From the NCBI GenBank assembly GCA_009379845.1, contig WHSZ01000006.1, forward strand, positions 1 to 64,000: a DNA stretch of 64,000 nt, written 5' to 3'. The stretch is from Pseudonocardiaceae bacterium (GTDB lineage: Bacteria; Actinomycetota; Actinomycetes; Mycobacteriales; Pseudonocardiaceae). Made by a program: the position numbers and the translations under genes. A model generated the notes under the pieces. That model ran no database searches, had not been told where the DNA came from, and was given only the letters and a program-made list of their open reading frames with translations. This document shows, one piece after another, positions 8,496 to 17,245 of the stretch; position 1 is the first letter of the stretch; every line of letters starts with the position of its first letter.

Positions 8496-9338
8496 TCAAC
8501 GGCTCAGGCGCTTGAAGCGGCGCACGGCAAGCGGCAGGAAGATCGCCGTGATGACCATCGGCCAGACTATGGCCGCGGCGAGCGCGTGTTCCTCGATCCA
8601 GAAGCCGCTCGCCACGGCCGGTGACTCGAAGATGTCCCGGATCGCCCCGGCTGTGGAGGAAACCGGGTTCCAGGCCGCGACCGCCCCCAGCCAACCCGGC
8701 ATGAGGTCAGGCGGAGCGAACACCGAAGAAACCATCCCGAACGGGAAAGCCACGGCGAAGAGGTTCCCCGCGGCCTCGGTGTTCTGAACGATGAGCCCCA
8801 GAAAGATGCCGACGAAGATCAGCGCAAGGCGTAGCAAAAGCAGCAGCAGGAACGCCCCGAAGGTGGCTGCGAGGCTGCCGCCGGAGCGCCAACCGAGCAC
8901 CAGCGCGATCCCCACCAGAATCGCCAGATCCACGGCAGCATGGATGATGTCGGCCACGCCCCGCCCGGTAACGACGGCGGATGATGCCATCGGCATGGAG
9001 CGGAACCGATCGATGAACCCCTTCTCCTTGATCATGGTTACCGCGAAGGCGGTGTTCATAAACCCGAAGGCCATGGTCATGGTGAACAGGCCCGGCATGG
9101 CGAATTCCATGTAGCCGGCTCCGGCGCCCTGCCCGGAGACGTCCATGGCACTGCCGAAGACGTAGACGAACATGAGCACCATGACGATCGGAAAGCCGAG
9201 CTGCCATGCGAACGTTGACGGCTGGCGGATCAGGTGCACGAGCTCCTGCCATACGATGCTCCAGCAGTCGACGATCGCCCATTTGACCCGGCCGGCCAGC
9301 GTGTCGTCCGTGTCTGGTGCGACGTTTAGTGTGGTCAT
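8496..9338 (-). CDS. ABC-2 type permease, DrrB-like
   Basis: A 280-residue membrane protein with a cytosolic N-terminus and six hydrophobic segments, including the ABC-2 pattern around [22 protein letters not shown] and a late [15 protein letters not shown]. It matches the DrrB group that exports drugs or lipids with a DrrA ATPase. Its ATG overlaps the ATPase stop codon (ATGA at 9335-9338). The substrate is unknown. It runs convergently toward the alcohol dehydrogenase, 37 bases apart. Confidence 0.8.
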   Translation of the reverse strand: MTTLNVAPDTDDTLAGRVKWAIVDCWSIVWQELVHLIRQPSTFAWQLGFPIVMVLMFVYVFGSAMDVSGQGAGAGYMEFAMPGLFTMTMAFGFMNTAFAVTMIKEKGFIDRFRSMPMASSAVVTGRGVADIIHAAVDLAILVGIALVLGWRSGGSLAATFGAFLLLLLLRLALIFVGIFLGLIVQNTEAAGNLFAVAFPFGMVSSVFAPPDLMPGWLGAVAAWNPVSSTAGAIRDIFESPAVASGFWIEEHALAAAIVWPMVITAIFLPLAVRRFKRLSR

Positions 9339-10312
9339 ACCGCGCTAGTCTCCTCGTCGTCGGTGGCGTGACCGGTGAGTTGCAGGAAGGCCTCGTCAAG
9401 CGTCGGCCGGCGGAGCCCGAGGTCGGCGGCGGTGACACCCTTGTTCCGGAGCTCGGTCGCGACGTCGGTCAGGGCCTGCACGCCGTCCGCGATCGGGACG
9501 GTGACCGCCTGGCGGGCTTCGTCCACGGTTGCCTCGGTTCCCTCGCTGGCCGCCCTGTTCGCCAACTCGGCGATCGCCGGCAGGTCATCGGACTCGGCGG
9601 CGACGATTTCCAGGCGTTCGTTGCCGATCCGCCGTTTCAGCCCGTCCGGGGTGTCTTCGACGACGTTCTTGCCGTGGTCGATCACTCCGATGCGATCGCA
9701 GAGCTTGTCCGCCTCGTCAAGGTAGTGCGTGGTGAGCAGCACCGTGGTCCCGTGCCTTGCCAGCTCGCGGATGGCCTGCCAGACTTCGCGGCGCCCTGCC
9801 GGATCGAGCCCGGTGGTTGGCTCGTCCAGAAAGAGCACCCTGGGCGCGAGGATCATGCTGGAGGCCAGATCGAGCCGCCTTCGCATGCCGCCGGAGAACT
9901 TCTTTGGTGTCTTGTTGGCGGCGTCCGCCAGGCTGAACTGTTCGAGCAGCTCATCGGCTCGTTTCCGGGCGGCTGCCTGGCCGATATGGAAAAGCCGGCC
10001 GAAAAGGACGAGATTCTGTCTGGCACTGATCGCGTCGTCAACGGCGGTCTGCTGGCCGGTGAGACCGATCCGGCGCCGCACCATCCGGGGCTTGCGGGTG
10101 ACGTCATAACCGGCGACCTCGGCCGTACCGCCGTCCAGGCGGATCAACGTGGTCAGGATGCGGACGGCCGTGGTCTTGCCGGCGCCATTGGGGCCCAGCA
10201 GGCCGTAGACCATGCCGTACGGCACAGCTAAGTCGAACCCATCAAGGGCCCGGGTCTCCTTATATCGCTTCTGCAGTCCAATCGCACGGACCGCGTAGTC
10301 GGATGTGGGCAC
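9335..10312 (-). CDS. ABC transporter ATP-binding protein, DrrA-like
   Basis: A 325-residue ATPase with Walker [10 protein letters not shown], signature [12 protein letters not shown], Walker [14 protein letters not shown] and the C-terminal DrrA-type extension. It energises the DrrB-like permease. I start it at the GTG ending at 10312, because GGAAGGA lies 5 bases before it and homology begins there. A longer frame to 10378 would include the operator palindrome and has no ribosome site. The gene is divergent from the TetR regulator and very likely repressed by it. Confidence 0.85.
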   Translation of the reverse strand: MPTSDYAVRAIGLQKRYKETRALDGFDLAVPYGMVYGLLGPNGAGKTTAVRILTTLIRLDGGTAEVAGYDVTRKPRMVRRRIGLTGQQTAVDDAISARQNLVLFGRLFHIGQAAARKRADELLEQFSLADAANKTPKKFSGGMRRRLDLASSMILAPRVLFLDEPTTGLDPAGRREVWQAIRELARHGTTVLLTTHYLDEADKLCDRIGVIDHGKNVVEDTPDGLKRRIGNERLEIVAAESDDLPAIAELANRAASEGTEATVDEARQAVTVPIADGVQALTDVATELRNKGVTAADLGLRRPTLDEAFLQLTGHATDDEETSAV

Positions 10313-10329
10313 AGATGTCCTTCCGCCTA

Positions 10330-10373
10330 ATCTGAGTACATCGTACGCAGAGTAGCGTACGATGTACTCAGAT
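10330..10373. promoter_or_regulatory. TetR operator: perfect inverted repeat with 19-base arms
   Basis: Arms at 10330-10348 and 10355-10373 are exact reverse complements (outer part ATCTGAGTACATCGTACGC) around the spacer AGAGTA. The repeat fills the gap between the DrrA GTG (10312) and the TetR ATG (10405). TACGAT hexamers lie in both arms and again at 10389-10394, the last placed so that the TetR message would start at or near its ATG. This is the expected arrangement for an autoregulated TetR repressor that also controls an exporter. Confidence 0.8.
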
Positions 10374-10404
10374 CGCAATCGAATTAGCTACGATCGGCGA
10401 CACC

Positions 10405-11190
10405 ATGACGAACGAGCAGCCAGGGACAACCGAGCAGCAGGGTCCGGCCAACTACCTCAGTCGCAGCATGGAGTTGCTCTGGGGTAGCAGAGAACGCCCG
10501 TCCCGCGGACCCAAGCCAGGGCTCACGCTCGATCGGATCGTGGAGACCGCGATCTCCGTCGCGGATACCGACGGACTCGATGCCCTTTCGATGCGTCGCG
10601 TCGCCCGTGAGCTCGGCGTCGGCACGATGTCGCTGTACCGCTACGTGCCGGGAAGGGCCGAGCTGCTGGTCCTGATGCTGGAAAGGGTGAGCGATCCCTC
10701 CGAGGATATCGACGAGGCGAAAGGCCGGGACTGGCGCGGCATTCTGGCGGTTTCCGCCCGTGGCACCCGGCGCGTCTACCTGGAGCACCCGTGGCTGCTG
10801 CAGGTCAACTGGACACGTCCGGTTTTCGGGCCGAACGTGCTGGCCGGCGTGGAGTTCATGATCGCCGGTCTTGCCAACGTCGGCCTCGACGACCAGGAAC
10901 GGATCAGCGTGATGATGGCGATCGACGGCTACGTGACCGGAACGGTGCGCACCCAGGTCCAGTACGCGAGCGCGGCCGAGGAGAGTGGGGTCAGCGACGA
11001 GGAGTTCTGGAAGCTGCAGTACCCCATCCTCGAGCAGGCCATGGAGTCCGGCAGGTACCCGGCATTGGCCGGGTTGGCGGAAGACGCGTTCGACGGTGGC
11101 ATGGAGGAGTCGTTCGAGTTCGGGCTGCAGCGGCTGCTGGACGGCATCGAGGCGCTGATCGAATCCCGCCGGTCGCGCCGGTGTTCCTGA
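10405..11190 (+). CDS. TetR-family transcriptional regulator of the DrrAB-like exporter
   Basis: A 261-residue TetR protein. The helix-turn-helix lies near residues 45-90 (VARELGVGTMSLYRYVPGRAELL) behind an unusually long, polar N-terminal extension of about 40 residues. The C-terminal domain is of the large type common in actinobacterial drug-exporter regulators. No ribosome site precedes the ATG, consistent with a leaderless transcript from TACGAT at 10389-10394. The adjacent perfect palindrome and divergent ABC genes indicate autorepression and control of export, released by an unknown ligand. Confidence 0.85.
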   Translation: MTNEQPGTTEQQGPANYLSRSMELLWGSRERPSRGPKPGLTLDRIVETAISVADTDGLDALSMRRVARELGVGTMSLYRYVPGRAELLVLMLERVSDPSEDIDEAKGRDWRGILAVSARGTRRVYLEHPWLLQVNWTRPVFGPNVLAGVEFMIAGLANVGLDDQERISVMMAIDGYVTGTVRTQVQYASAAEESGVSDEEFWKLQYPILEQAMESGRYPALAGLAEDAFDGGMEESFEFGLQRLLDGIEALIESRRSRRCS

Positions 11191-11239
11191 TCAGCCGGCG
11201 GCACGTCATCCGCGGCCAGCTGACCGGTTCGGTGAAGGG

Positions 11240-11260
11240 CTGAGATCCAGGCCTTCTCAG
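11240..11260. terminator. weak candidate hairpin between convergent genes
   Basis: CTGAGA and TCTCAG form a 6-base stem with a 9-base loop at the end of the convergent TetR and CoxM genes, overlapping the CoxM stop. There is no T tract. It could serve as a bidirectional stop, but the stem is short and may be chance. Confidence 0.2.
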
Positions 11261-12075
11261 GCGGGCACGGCTGCCTTGTCGAGCGCGCGAGCCGTCAGGA
11301 CCCTTGCCAGGTGGCGGCGGTAGTCCGGGGGCGCATGCGACTCGTCCGGTGGGTTCGTGTCCTCGGCGGCCAGCTCCGCTGCCTCCGCGACGGAAGCCCC
11401 GTTCGCAAGGGCTTCTTCGGTCGCGCGGGCGCGTAGCGGGGTGCCGGCCATGTTGATCAGCCCGACCGATCGTCCAACGGCGGCGACACCGACGATCGCC
11501 CAGTCGATGGCGCGCCGCGTGAACTTCTCGAAACCCCACCCGAGCCCGGTCTGCCGGGGAATCCGGATTTCGGTCACCAGCTCGTCGGGTTCGAGCGGCG
11601 TGGTGAACGGACCGAGGAAGAACTCGGCCGCCGGGACGCGCCGCTCGCCGCCGGGGCCACGGGCGACAAGCACACCGTCCGAAGCCAGGATCGCTGCCGG
11701 CAGGTCGGCCGCCGGATCGGCGTGCACGATCGAGCCGCCGACCGTGCCACGGTGCCGCACCTGCTGGTCGCCGACCGAGCCCGCGACGTGCGCCAGCAGT
11801 GGCGCGTGCTCCCGCAGCACGGTGTCGCGGTGCAGGTCGTGGTATCGGGACATCGCCCCGATCGCTACGCCATCGTCGTCCGCGCGGACGTAACGCAGCT
11901 CGTCGATAGGCGCGATGTCCACCAGTACCTCGGGGGCCGCCAGCCGGAGCTTCATCAGCGGCAGCAGGGAATGCCCGCCCGCGAGCAGCTTGGCGTCGTC
12001 GCCGTGCTCCGCCAGGACGCTGAGCGCTTCGTCGACCGTGGACGCGCGCCGGTAGCTGAACTGAGCCGGAATCAC
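11257..12075 (-). CDS. molybdenum hydroxylase, FAD-binding medium subunit (CoxM-like)
   Basis: A 272-residue FAD subunit of the xanthine dehydrogenase/CO dehydrogenase family. FAD-binding motifs are [11 protein letters not shown] near residue 32 and the [18 protein letters not shown] segment near 115 (family TxGG). It transfers electrons from the iron-sulfur subunit to an acceptor. The start is GTG at 12075, with AGGAGG 7 bases upstream; it overlaps the small-subunit stop as GTGA. Genes run large-small-medium, all overlapping, so they form one operon. Confidence 0.85.
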   Translation of the reverse strand: MIPAQFSYRRASTVDEALSVLAEHGDDAKLLAGGHSLLPLMKLRLAAPEVLVDIAPIDELRYVRADDDGVAIGAMSRYHDLHRDTVLREHAPLLAHVAGSVGDQQVRHRGTVGGSIVHADPAADLPAAILASDGVLVARGPGGERRVPAAEFFLGPFTTPLEPDELVTEIRIPRQTGLGWGFEKFTRRAIDWAIVGVAAVGRSVGLINMAGTPLRARATEEALANGASVAEAAELAAEDTNPPDESHAPPDYRRHLARVLTARALDKAAVPA

Positions 12076-12542
12076 CTGTCGACCTCCTGACCTGACGCCT
12101 CGACCACCGCACTGACGATGTTGTGGTAACCGGTGCAGCGGCACAGGTTGCCTTCGAGCCCGTCGCGCACCTCCTGGCGGGTCGGCTTCGGGTTGTGGTC
12201 GAGCAGCGACACCGAAGCCATGATCATCCCTGGGGTGCAGAAGCCACACTGCAGGCCGTGCTGCTCGCGAAAAGCCCGTTGCAACGGGTGCAGCTCACCG
12301 TCGTCCGCGGTGAGCCCTTCCATGGTGGTAATCGCATGGCCGTCGGCCTGCGCGGCCAGCATCGTGCAGGACTTCACCGACTCGCCGTCGAGCAGCACCG
12401 TGCAGGCGCCGCACGAGGTGGTGTCGCAGCCGATGTTGGTGGCGGTCAACCCCGCGGTCTCGCGCAGGTAGTGCACCAGCAGCGTGCGGTCTTCGACTTC
12501 CTCGGCCACCGTCTGGCCGTTGACCTCGATCGCGACCTTCAC
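12072..12542 (-). CDS. molybdenum hydroxylase, [2Fe-2S] small subunit (CoxS-like)
   Basis: A 156-residue two-cluster iron-sulfur subunit. The plant-type cluster uses C39, C44, C47 and C59; the second uses C99, C102, C134 and C136 (QCGFCTPG and LCRCTGYH). It relays electrons from the molybdenum site to FAD. Length and spacing are normal for the family. It overlaps the large-subunit stop by ATGA and the medium-subunit start by GTGA. Confidence 0.9.
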   Translation of the reverse strand: MKVAIEVNGQTVAEEVEDRTLLVHYLRETAGLTATNIGCDTTSCGACTVLLDGESVKSCTMLAAQADGHAITTMEGLTADDGELHPLQRAFREQHGLQCGFCTPGMIMASVSLLDHNPKPTRQEVRDGLEGNLCRCTGYHNIVSAVVEASGQEVDR

Positions 12543-14803
12543 TTCGCCTCCGCCTTCCTCGCGTCGCCAAGCGCCTGCCAGACCCGCACTGGGGTCGTGG
12601 GCATATCTATATGTCTGACACCGAGATGCGCCACCGCATCAACCACCGCGTTGTGCACGGCGGGGGTCGAACCGATGGTCGCGGCCTCCCCGATGCCCTT
12701 GACACCCAACAGGTTGCGCGTCGTGGGTGTCTCCATGTTCACCAGCTCGAAGTCCGGCAGTTCGGTAGCGCTGATGAACGAGTAGTCGGCGAGCGTTGCC
12801 GTGGTGGGGTTGCCGTCCGGGTCGTAGTTCATGACCTCGAGCAGCGCCTGTGCGGCGCCTTGCCCGAGCCCGCCGTGCCGCTGCCCGCGGAAAGCCAGTG
12901 GGTTGACCACCGGGCCGGCGTCGTCGACGGCTATGAGCCTGCGCAGTTCCACCTTGCCCGTCAGGGTGTCGACCTCCACGACCGCGAGGTGGGCGCCGAA
13001 CGGAAAAGTCGGTGCGCCCTCGTCGTACCACTCGTCCGCGGACAGCTCACCCTCGCCGGCCCGCTCGGCGAGCTGAGCCCACGTCACCGTGCTGCTCGCC
13101 GGCGCGCCACGGACCTGCCACACACCCTGGTCGACGTTCAGCTCGAGATCGTCGGGCGAGGCCTCCAGCATGTTCGCCGCGAGCTCGCGAGCCCGCGCGA
13201 TCACCTGGTCTGCGGCCAGCCGCATCGCCGAGCCACCCATCTGCAGCGAGCGGGATGCGAAGGTTCCGATGCCCTTGGGGACCTCGTCGGTGTCGCCGTG
13301 CCGGACGGCGATCTTGTCAAGCGGGATACCGAGCTGGTCGGACAGCAGCATCGCCAGCGACGTGCCGAGGCCCTGCCCGTGCGGGGAGCTGCCGGTGTAG
13401 GCGGTCACCGAGCCGTCCGGGTTGATGTCGACCCGGCCGCCCTCACCGCCGCTGTCGTCACCAGCGGTGACCTCGACATAGCTGGAGATGCCGAGGCCGA
13501 GCGCGACCGGGTCACCGCTGGCCCGCCTGCGAGCCTGCTCGGCCCGCAGGTCGGCGTAACCACCGGCTTCCAGCACACGATCAAGCGCGGTGGCGTAGTC
13601 GCCGGTGTCGTATGAAGCGCCGGTCGGCGTCTGATACGGGAACTCCTCGGGTGCGATGAAGTTGGCTTTGCGGACTTCGCCGGGATCCATCCCGATCTCG
13701 GCCGCGAACAGGTCCATCGCACGCTCGACGGCCGCTGTCGCCTCCGGCCGCCCAGCCCCTCGGTAGGCCGAGATCGGCGCCGTGTTGGTGGCGACCGCAC
13801 GGCTGGCTGTTTCGACCCTGGGGAAGTGGTACACCCCGGAAGCCATCAGCTCGGTCAGGATCGGCAGGAATGGCAGGCGCGGGTAGGCACCGGTGTCCTG
13901 CACGACTTCCAACCGGAAGGCCAGCACGGTGCCATCCCTGCGGCCACCGATGGTGATGGTGTTCTGCTGTGCCCTGCCGTGCGTCATCGAGGTGAGGTTC
14001 TCGCTGCGTGTCTCGGTCCACCTGATGGCGCGCCCCGAGTGCCGTGCGGCCCACCCCAGCGCGACGACCTCGGGATCCGCGCCGACCTTGGCGCCGAACC
14101 CGCCTCCCACGTCCGGCGTGACGATCCGAACCGATTCCTCGCCGACGCCGAGCCCGGCGGCCACCACGGTCCGGGCGATCTGCGCGTTCTGGGTGGACAG
14201 CCAGACCATCAACCGGCCATCGTCGCCCCAGGTGCACGCCGCGCCGCGCACCTCGAGCGGAACGGGCGCCACCCGCTGGTTGACGATCGTCCGCGTGACG
14301 ACGACTTCGCAGTCGTCGAACGTCTTCTCGTCGAATTCCTTGCCGTTGACCTGCATTACGTTGCTGCCGTGCTCGGGGAACAGCAGCGTCTCGTCGGCCA
14401 GCGCGGCGTCGATACTGGAGACGGGTTCCAGCGGGTCGTAGTCGATGTCGATCAACTCGGCGGCGTCTGCCAGCTGGTACCGCTGCTCGGCGAGTACCAG
14501 CGCGACGGCCTCTCCGACGTAGCGCACCACCCCGTCGGCCAGCCAAGACTGCGTGACCGGGTCCACCGGTGCCGGCGGGAGATCGATGTCCGCGGCGGTG
14601 TACACGGCGATCACACCCGGCGCCGCGAGCGCTTCCGACGTGTCGATCGACGTGATCCGGGCATGCGCGATGGGGCTGCGCACGAACATCGCGTGGACGG
14701 CACCGGTCAGTGCGTCCCCGCGAAGATCCTCGACATAGGTGCCGCCCGTTGTGATCAGCTTTTGATCCTCGACGCGGACCACTCTCGTGCCGGCGATGCT
14801 CAT
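12539..14803 (-). CDS. molybdenum hydroxylase large subunit, form II CoxL-like
   Basis: A 754-residue molybdopterin-cytosine-dinucleotide-type catalytic subunit. The active-site loop reads AYRGAGR near residue 350, which marks form II (xanthine-dehydrogenase-like) enzymes; true aerobic CO dehydrogenases carry AYXCSFR. Other landmarks are GGFGAK in the substrate channel and the C-terminal [12 protein letters not shown] with the catalytic Glu. The start at 14803 is chosen because GGGAGG lies just before this ATG. It probably hydroxylates an N-heterocycle or aldehyde. No cofactor-insertion genes (CoxD or XdhC type) are nearby. Confidence 0.85.
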   Translation of the reverse strand: MSIAGTRVVRVEDQKLITTGGTYVEDLRGDALTGAVHAMFVRSPIAHARITSIDTSEALAAPGVIAVYTAADIDLPPAPVDPVTQSWLADGVVRYVGEAVALVLAEQRYQLADAAELIDIDYDPLEPVSSIDAALADETLLFPEHGSNVMQVNGKEFDEKTFDDCEVVVTRTIVNQRVAPVPLEVRGAACTWGDDGRLMVWLSTQNAQIARTVVAAGLGVGEESVRIVTPDVGGGFGAKVGADPEVVALGWAARHSGRAIRWTETRSENLTSMTHGRAQQNTITIGGRRDGTVLAFRLEVVQDTGAYPRLPFLPILTELMASGVYHFPRVETASRAVATNTAPISAYRGAGRPEATAAVERAMDLFAAEIGMDPGEVRKANFIAPEEFPYQTPTGASYDTGDYATALDRVLEAGGYADLRAEQARRRASGDPVALGLGISSYVEVTAGDDSGGEGGRVDINPDGSVTAYTGSSPHGQGLGTSLAMLLSDQLGIPLDKIAVRHGDTDEVPKGIGTFASRSLQMGGSAMRLAADQVIARARELAANMLEASPDDLELNVDQGVWQVRGAPASSTVTWAQLAERAGEGELSADEWYDEGAPTFPFGAHLAVVEVDTLTGKVELRRLIAVDDAGPVVNPLAFRGQRHGGLGQGAAQALLEVMNYDPDGNPTTATLADYSFISATELPDFELVNMETPTTRNLLGVKGIGEAATIGSTPAVHNAVVDAVAHLGVRHIDMPTTPVRVWQALGDARKAEAK

Positions 14804-14909
14804 CTGGCCTCCCACTGGTGACTACACAGCAGATCATGCCGATCCTCGACCACGCACGTCCCATTGGGTGCGCTTTCTTCCGCCCGGCGGAAACTCCGTT
14901 GCGAGACCG

Positions 14910-16268
14910 TTAGTCACGTCGCTTGACGGAGCGTGTCGCGGCGAGCGCGGCCGCGAACAGGAACAGCACGAACACCGTGTAGGCGGCAATCAGGGCGGTG
15001 GTTCGAGCCAGATCGGCGGCGGCACCTAGTGAGGTGATGGCGCCGCCCGTTGCTCGTCCGAGCAAGCTGCCGAACGCTTCCGCGGTGATCACGGCGGTCG
15101 CGAGTTCGGGCGCGGTGAAGCGGGTGATATCCGCGTTCGTCGCCAGGATGTAGAGGCTGGGATAGGCGAGTCCGACCCCGACACCTGTCGCGGTCCACCC
15201 GACGAGCGCCGCGCCGAACGACGTGGAGACGAAGAGGGTAGCGGTCAGCACGGCGGTACCGGAGGCGGCGAGCGCGAGCCCGGCAGCTGGGGGCGGTTTA
15301 CGGCCCTTCGTCCAGAGACGGGAAACGAGCAGGCTGGTCAGTGCCCACGCGAGCGGCGAGGCGCTCAGCACGATCGCGGCGTGCCCGCCGCTGGTGCGGT
15401 AGCCGTCGGTCAGCAGGATGGTGATCAGGCTGTTCGCCCCGAAGTATCCGGTCGCGAACAAGAGCATGGCGCCGAGTGCCGCCGGCGTTCCCCTGCGCAG
15501 CCGGATCGTGCCGGCCGGCATGATCGCGGCGAGACCGATGAACGCGACAGCGATGCCGGCTGTGGCCGCGGCCGCTGCCGGCCAGGACGCCATGGTTTCG
15601 CTGCCCATGGTTTCGCTGCCCAGCACCAGTGCGCCCACCCCGATGGGTACGAGCAGGGTCCGCCAGCGCTGGCGGGCCGGACCGCCTTCGTCATTGCCGG
15701 GACGCGCGGCGCGGACGATGAGCAGCCGTCCGACGACCACGATGGGAACGGGCACCAGCAGTGTCCAGCGCCAGCCGAAGACGTGCTGGAGCGCCAGGGC
15801 CGACGGCGGCCCGACGAGGGCCGGCACGATCCACATCGCCGATGACGCCGCGATGACGCGTACTCGCAGCGCCTCATCGAGATGCCGGATGGCCGAACTG
15901 ATGCCGAACACGGCAAGTAACCCGCTCGCGAGCCCTTCGACGAACTGGCCAACCGCGAACACCCAGGCCGTGTGGGAGGTGACCGCCACGGCGGCGCCGC
16001 TGAAGTACGCGCACAGACCGAACGTGAGCGTTCCGCGCGCGCCCAACCGGCGCACCATCCGGGAGGCGAGCGGGAGCGCGACGAACAAGCCGAGCGTCGA
16101 ACCGGCGACAAGCAAGCCGAGTTGATCACGGGCATGCAGATCGCGAGCCACCGTCGGGAGCAACGTTGTGGTGATGATGGTGGTTACGGCTGCCGCGAAC
16201 TCCAGTGCCACGATGCCAACCCCGAGCAGCATCGCGCCCGGCGCGCGCGTCGCGCTCGCGGTGTCCAT
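14910..16268 (-). CDS. MFS transporter (drug-efflux type)
   Basis: A 452-residue polytopic MFS protein. Loop 2-3 has the degenerate motif SRMVRRLGARG, and the total of about 14 hydrophobic segments resembles the DHA2 efflux group. GAGGA precedes the ATG. It lies 6 bases after the VOC gene and is last in the RHH-VOC-MFS operon. A VOC drug-binding-type protein beside an efflux pump suggests resistance to, or export of, a small toxic compound, under the RHH regulator encoded first. The substrate is unknown. Confidence 0.7.
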   Translation of the reverse strand: MDTASATRAPGAMLLGVGIVALEFAAAVTTIITTTLLPTVARDLHARDQLGLLVAGSTLGLFVALPLASRMVRRLGARGTLTFGLCAYFSGAAVAVTSHTAWVFAVGQFVEGLASGLLAVFGISSAIRHLDEALRVRVIAASSAMWIVPALVGPPSALALQHVFGWRWTLLVPVPIVVVGRLLIVRAARPGNDEGGPARQRWRTLLVPIGVGALVLGSETMGSETMASWPAAAAATAGIAVAFIGLAAIMPAGTIRLRRGTPAALGAMLLFATGYFGANSLITILLTDGYRTSGGHAAIVLSASPLAWALTSLLVSRLWTKGRKPPPAAGLALAASGTAVLTATLFVSTSFGAALVGWTATGVGVGLAYPSLYILATNADITRFTAPELATAVITAEAFGSLLGRATGGAITSLGAAADLARTTALIAAYTVFVLFLFAAALAATRSVKRRD

Positions 16269-16274
16269 GTGTCC

Positions 16275-16619
16275 TCAGGTGTATAGCTCGCGGTCGAGCT
16301 GGTTGATCTGGACCCACACCCCGTCCGGATCACGCACCCGCATCGAGCGCCCGAAGTTCTGATCGGTGATCGGTTCCGGAGTGAACCCGGCTGCCCGCAG
16401 CCGAGCCATGATCGCCTCGAGAGGTTCATCGGCCTCGAAGGCCAATTCGCAGACACCCGCATCGTCGTCGCCCTCGTGGACGGCCAACATTCCGGACGCC
16501 GCGGGCAGTTCCGCCCAGCTGCCAGGCCGCGAAATCGAGCCGTCCTCGAGTCCGAGCGCACGGTAGAACCGCTTGGCCTCGGCGACATCGGAGCAGTAGC
16601 GGATTGGCACGATTCTCAT
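16275..16619 (-). CDS. VOC (glyoxalase/bleomycin-resistance-like) protein
   Basis: A 114-residue single VOC module starting MRIVPIRYCSDV and ending with RVRDPDGVWVQINQLD, the canonical family ending. Metal-type positions can be seen as His in MLAVHEGDD and Glu in CELAFEADEP. Such proteins bind or detoxify small molecules, often as dimers. Its ATG overlaps the stop of the small RHH gene (ATGA at 16616-16619) and the MFS gene follows after 6 bases, so all three form one operon. Confidence 0.75.
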   Translation of the reverse strand: MRIVPIRYCSDVAEAKRFYRALGLEDGSISRPGSWAELPAASGMLAVHEGDDDAGVCELAFEADEPLEAIMARLRAAGFTPEPITDQNFGRSMRVRDPDGVWVQINQLDRELYT

Positions 16620-16783
16620 GACTCTTCTCCGTCTTGGCGATCGAGCGTCCGCAGGTATTCCTCGAGCGCTTCCTGGACAAAAGCCGACAGTGATTGGTTC
16701 GCGTCAACGGAGGCGTGTTTGACGCGCCGAATCAGGGCAGCGGGCAGGTAGATGTTGAACTGCTGCTTCTCTGCGGCTACCAT
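16616..16783 (-). CDS. small ribbon-helix-helix (CopG/Arc-like) DNA-binding protein
   Basis: A 55-residue protein. After MVAAEK comes the beta strand QQFNIYLP, then helix A ALIRRVKHASVDAN and helix B SLSAFVQEALEEYLRTL, the standard ribbon-helix-helix layout. It is the first gene of the operon with VOC and MFS genes. A near-perfect 38-base palindrome (16776-16813) covers its first codons, so autorepression is likely. No toxin partner is adjacent, which argues for an operon repressor rather than an antitoxin. Confidence 0.75.
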   Translation of the reverse strand: MVAAEKQQFNIYLPAALIRRVKHASVDANQSLSAFVQEALEEYLRTLDRQDGEES

Positions 16784-16813
16784 GACATAATGCTAGCATT
16801 CTGTCATGGTAGC
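16776..16813. promoter_or_regulatory. 38-base near-perfect palindrome over the RHH start codon
   Basis: Outer arms GCTACCATGACA (16776-16787) and TGTCATGGTAGC (16802-16813) flank the inner perfect palindrome AATGCTAGCATT (16789-16800); only the pair 16788/16801 mismatches. The left arm contains the ATG of the RHH gene on the minus strand; the right arm gives a mirrored ATG on the plus strand that opens only a 17-codon frame (16806-16859). RHH repressors bind such symmetric sites, so this is probably the operator of the RHH-VOC-MFS operon. Confidence 0.7.
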
Positions 16814-16855
16814 TGGGAAGAATCCAGTTGAGGCGGTACCGCCGGGCCGTCGCGT

Positions 16856-17215
16856 CTAGCGCGTTGGCGGGTCGGGTCGTTCGGACCCGTGGCATGCCGC
16901 TTCGGGCGTGGCGGCGATGGGGATCTTGTCCTGGAATCCGCCGCGGATCAGGGAGCGGCGCACCAGATCGCTTGGCGCGGTGATACGCAGCCAACCGTCG
17001 TGCGCACGCGCGGTGTTGTGTGCCTGTGCCAGCAGGGCCAGGCCGGTGGCGCTGACAAATGTCGTGTGACTGAGATCGACGATGAGGCGCGGACATTCGT
17101 CGGTAGTGAGTGAGCGCGTCAGGCAGGCGCTGAGCTGGGGCTCGGTGTTGAGATCGACGTCGCCGTGCACGGCGATGATCATGCAGTCATGACATTGCCT
17201 TGCCAGTAGTTCCAC
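16856..17215 (-). CDS. STAS-domain anti-sigma factor antagonist
   Basis: A 119-residue SpoIIAA/RsbV-like protein. It has the strand HGDVDLNTEPQL, then LIVDLSHTTFVSATGLALL, where Ser or Thr in the VSATG loop is the usual phosphorylation site. A GTG start is preceded by AGGAG at 9 bases. It lies 30 bases downstream of the MEDS/HATPase kinase gene, so it is the likely substrate of that kinase or a partner-switch component. It should act in the cytosol, releasing a sigma factor when unphosphorylated. The sigma factor is not in the window. Confidence 0.8.
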   Translation of the reverse strand: MELLARQCHDCMIIAVHGDVDLNTEPQLSACLTRSLTTDECPRLIVDLSHTTFVSATGLALLAQAHNTARAHDGWLRITAPSDLVRRSLIRGGFQDKIPIAATPEAACHGSERPDPPTR

Positions 17216-17245
17216 CGCGTTCAGCTCCTGGCCTTCGTCCTGCTA

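Noticed and set aside
12539-14803. Aerobic CO dehydrogenase (form I CoxL)
   Set aside because: The active-site loop is AYRGAGR, not AYXCSFR, so CO oxidation is unlikely.
16616-16783. Antitoxin of a type II toxin-antitoxin pair
   Set aside because: The neighbouring genes are a VOC protein and an MFS pump; no small toxin gene is adjacent on either strand.
16806-16859. A 17-codon plus-strand frame starting in the mirrored half of the palindrome
   Set aside because: Its ATG is explained by the symmetry of the operator; there is no ribosome site and no homology.
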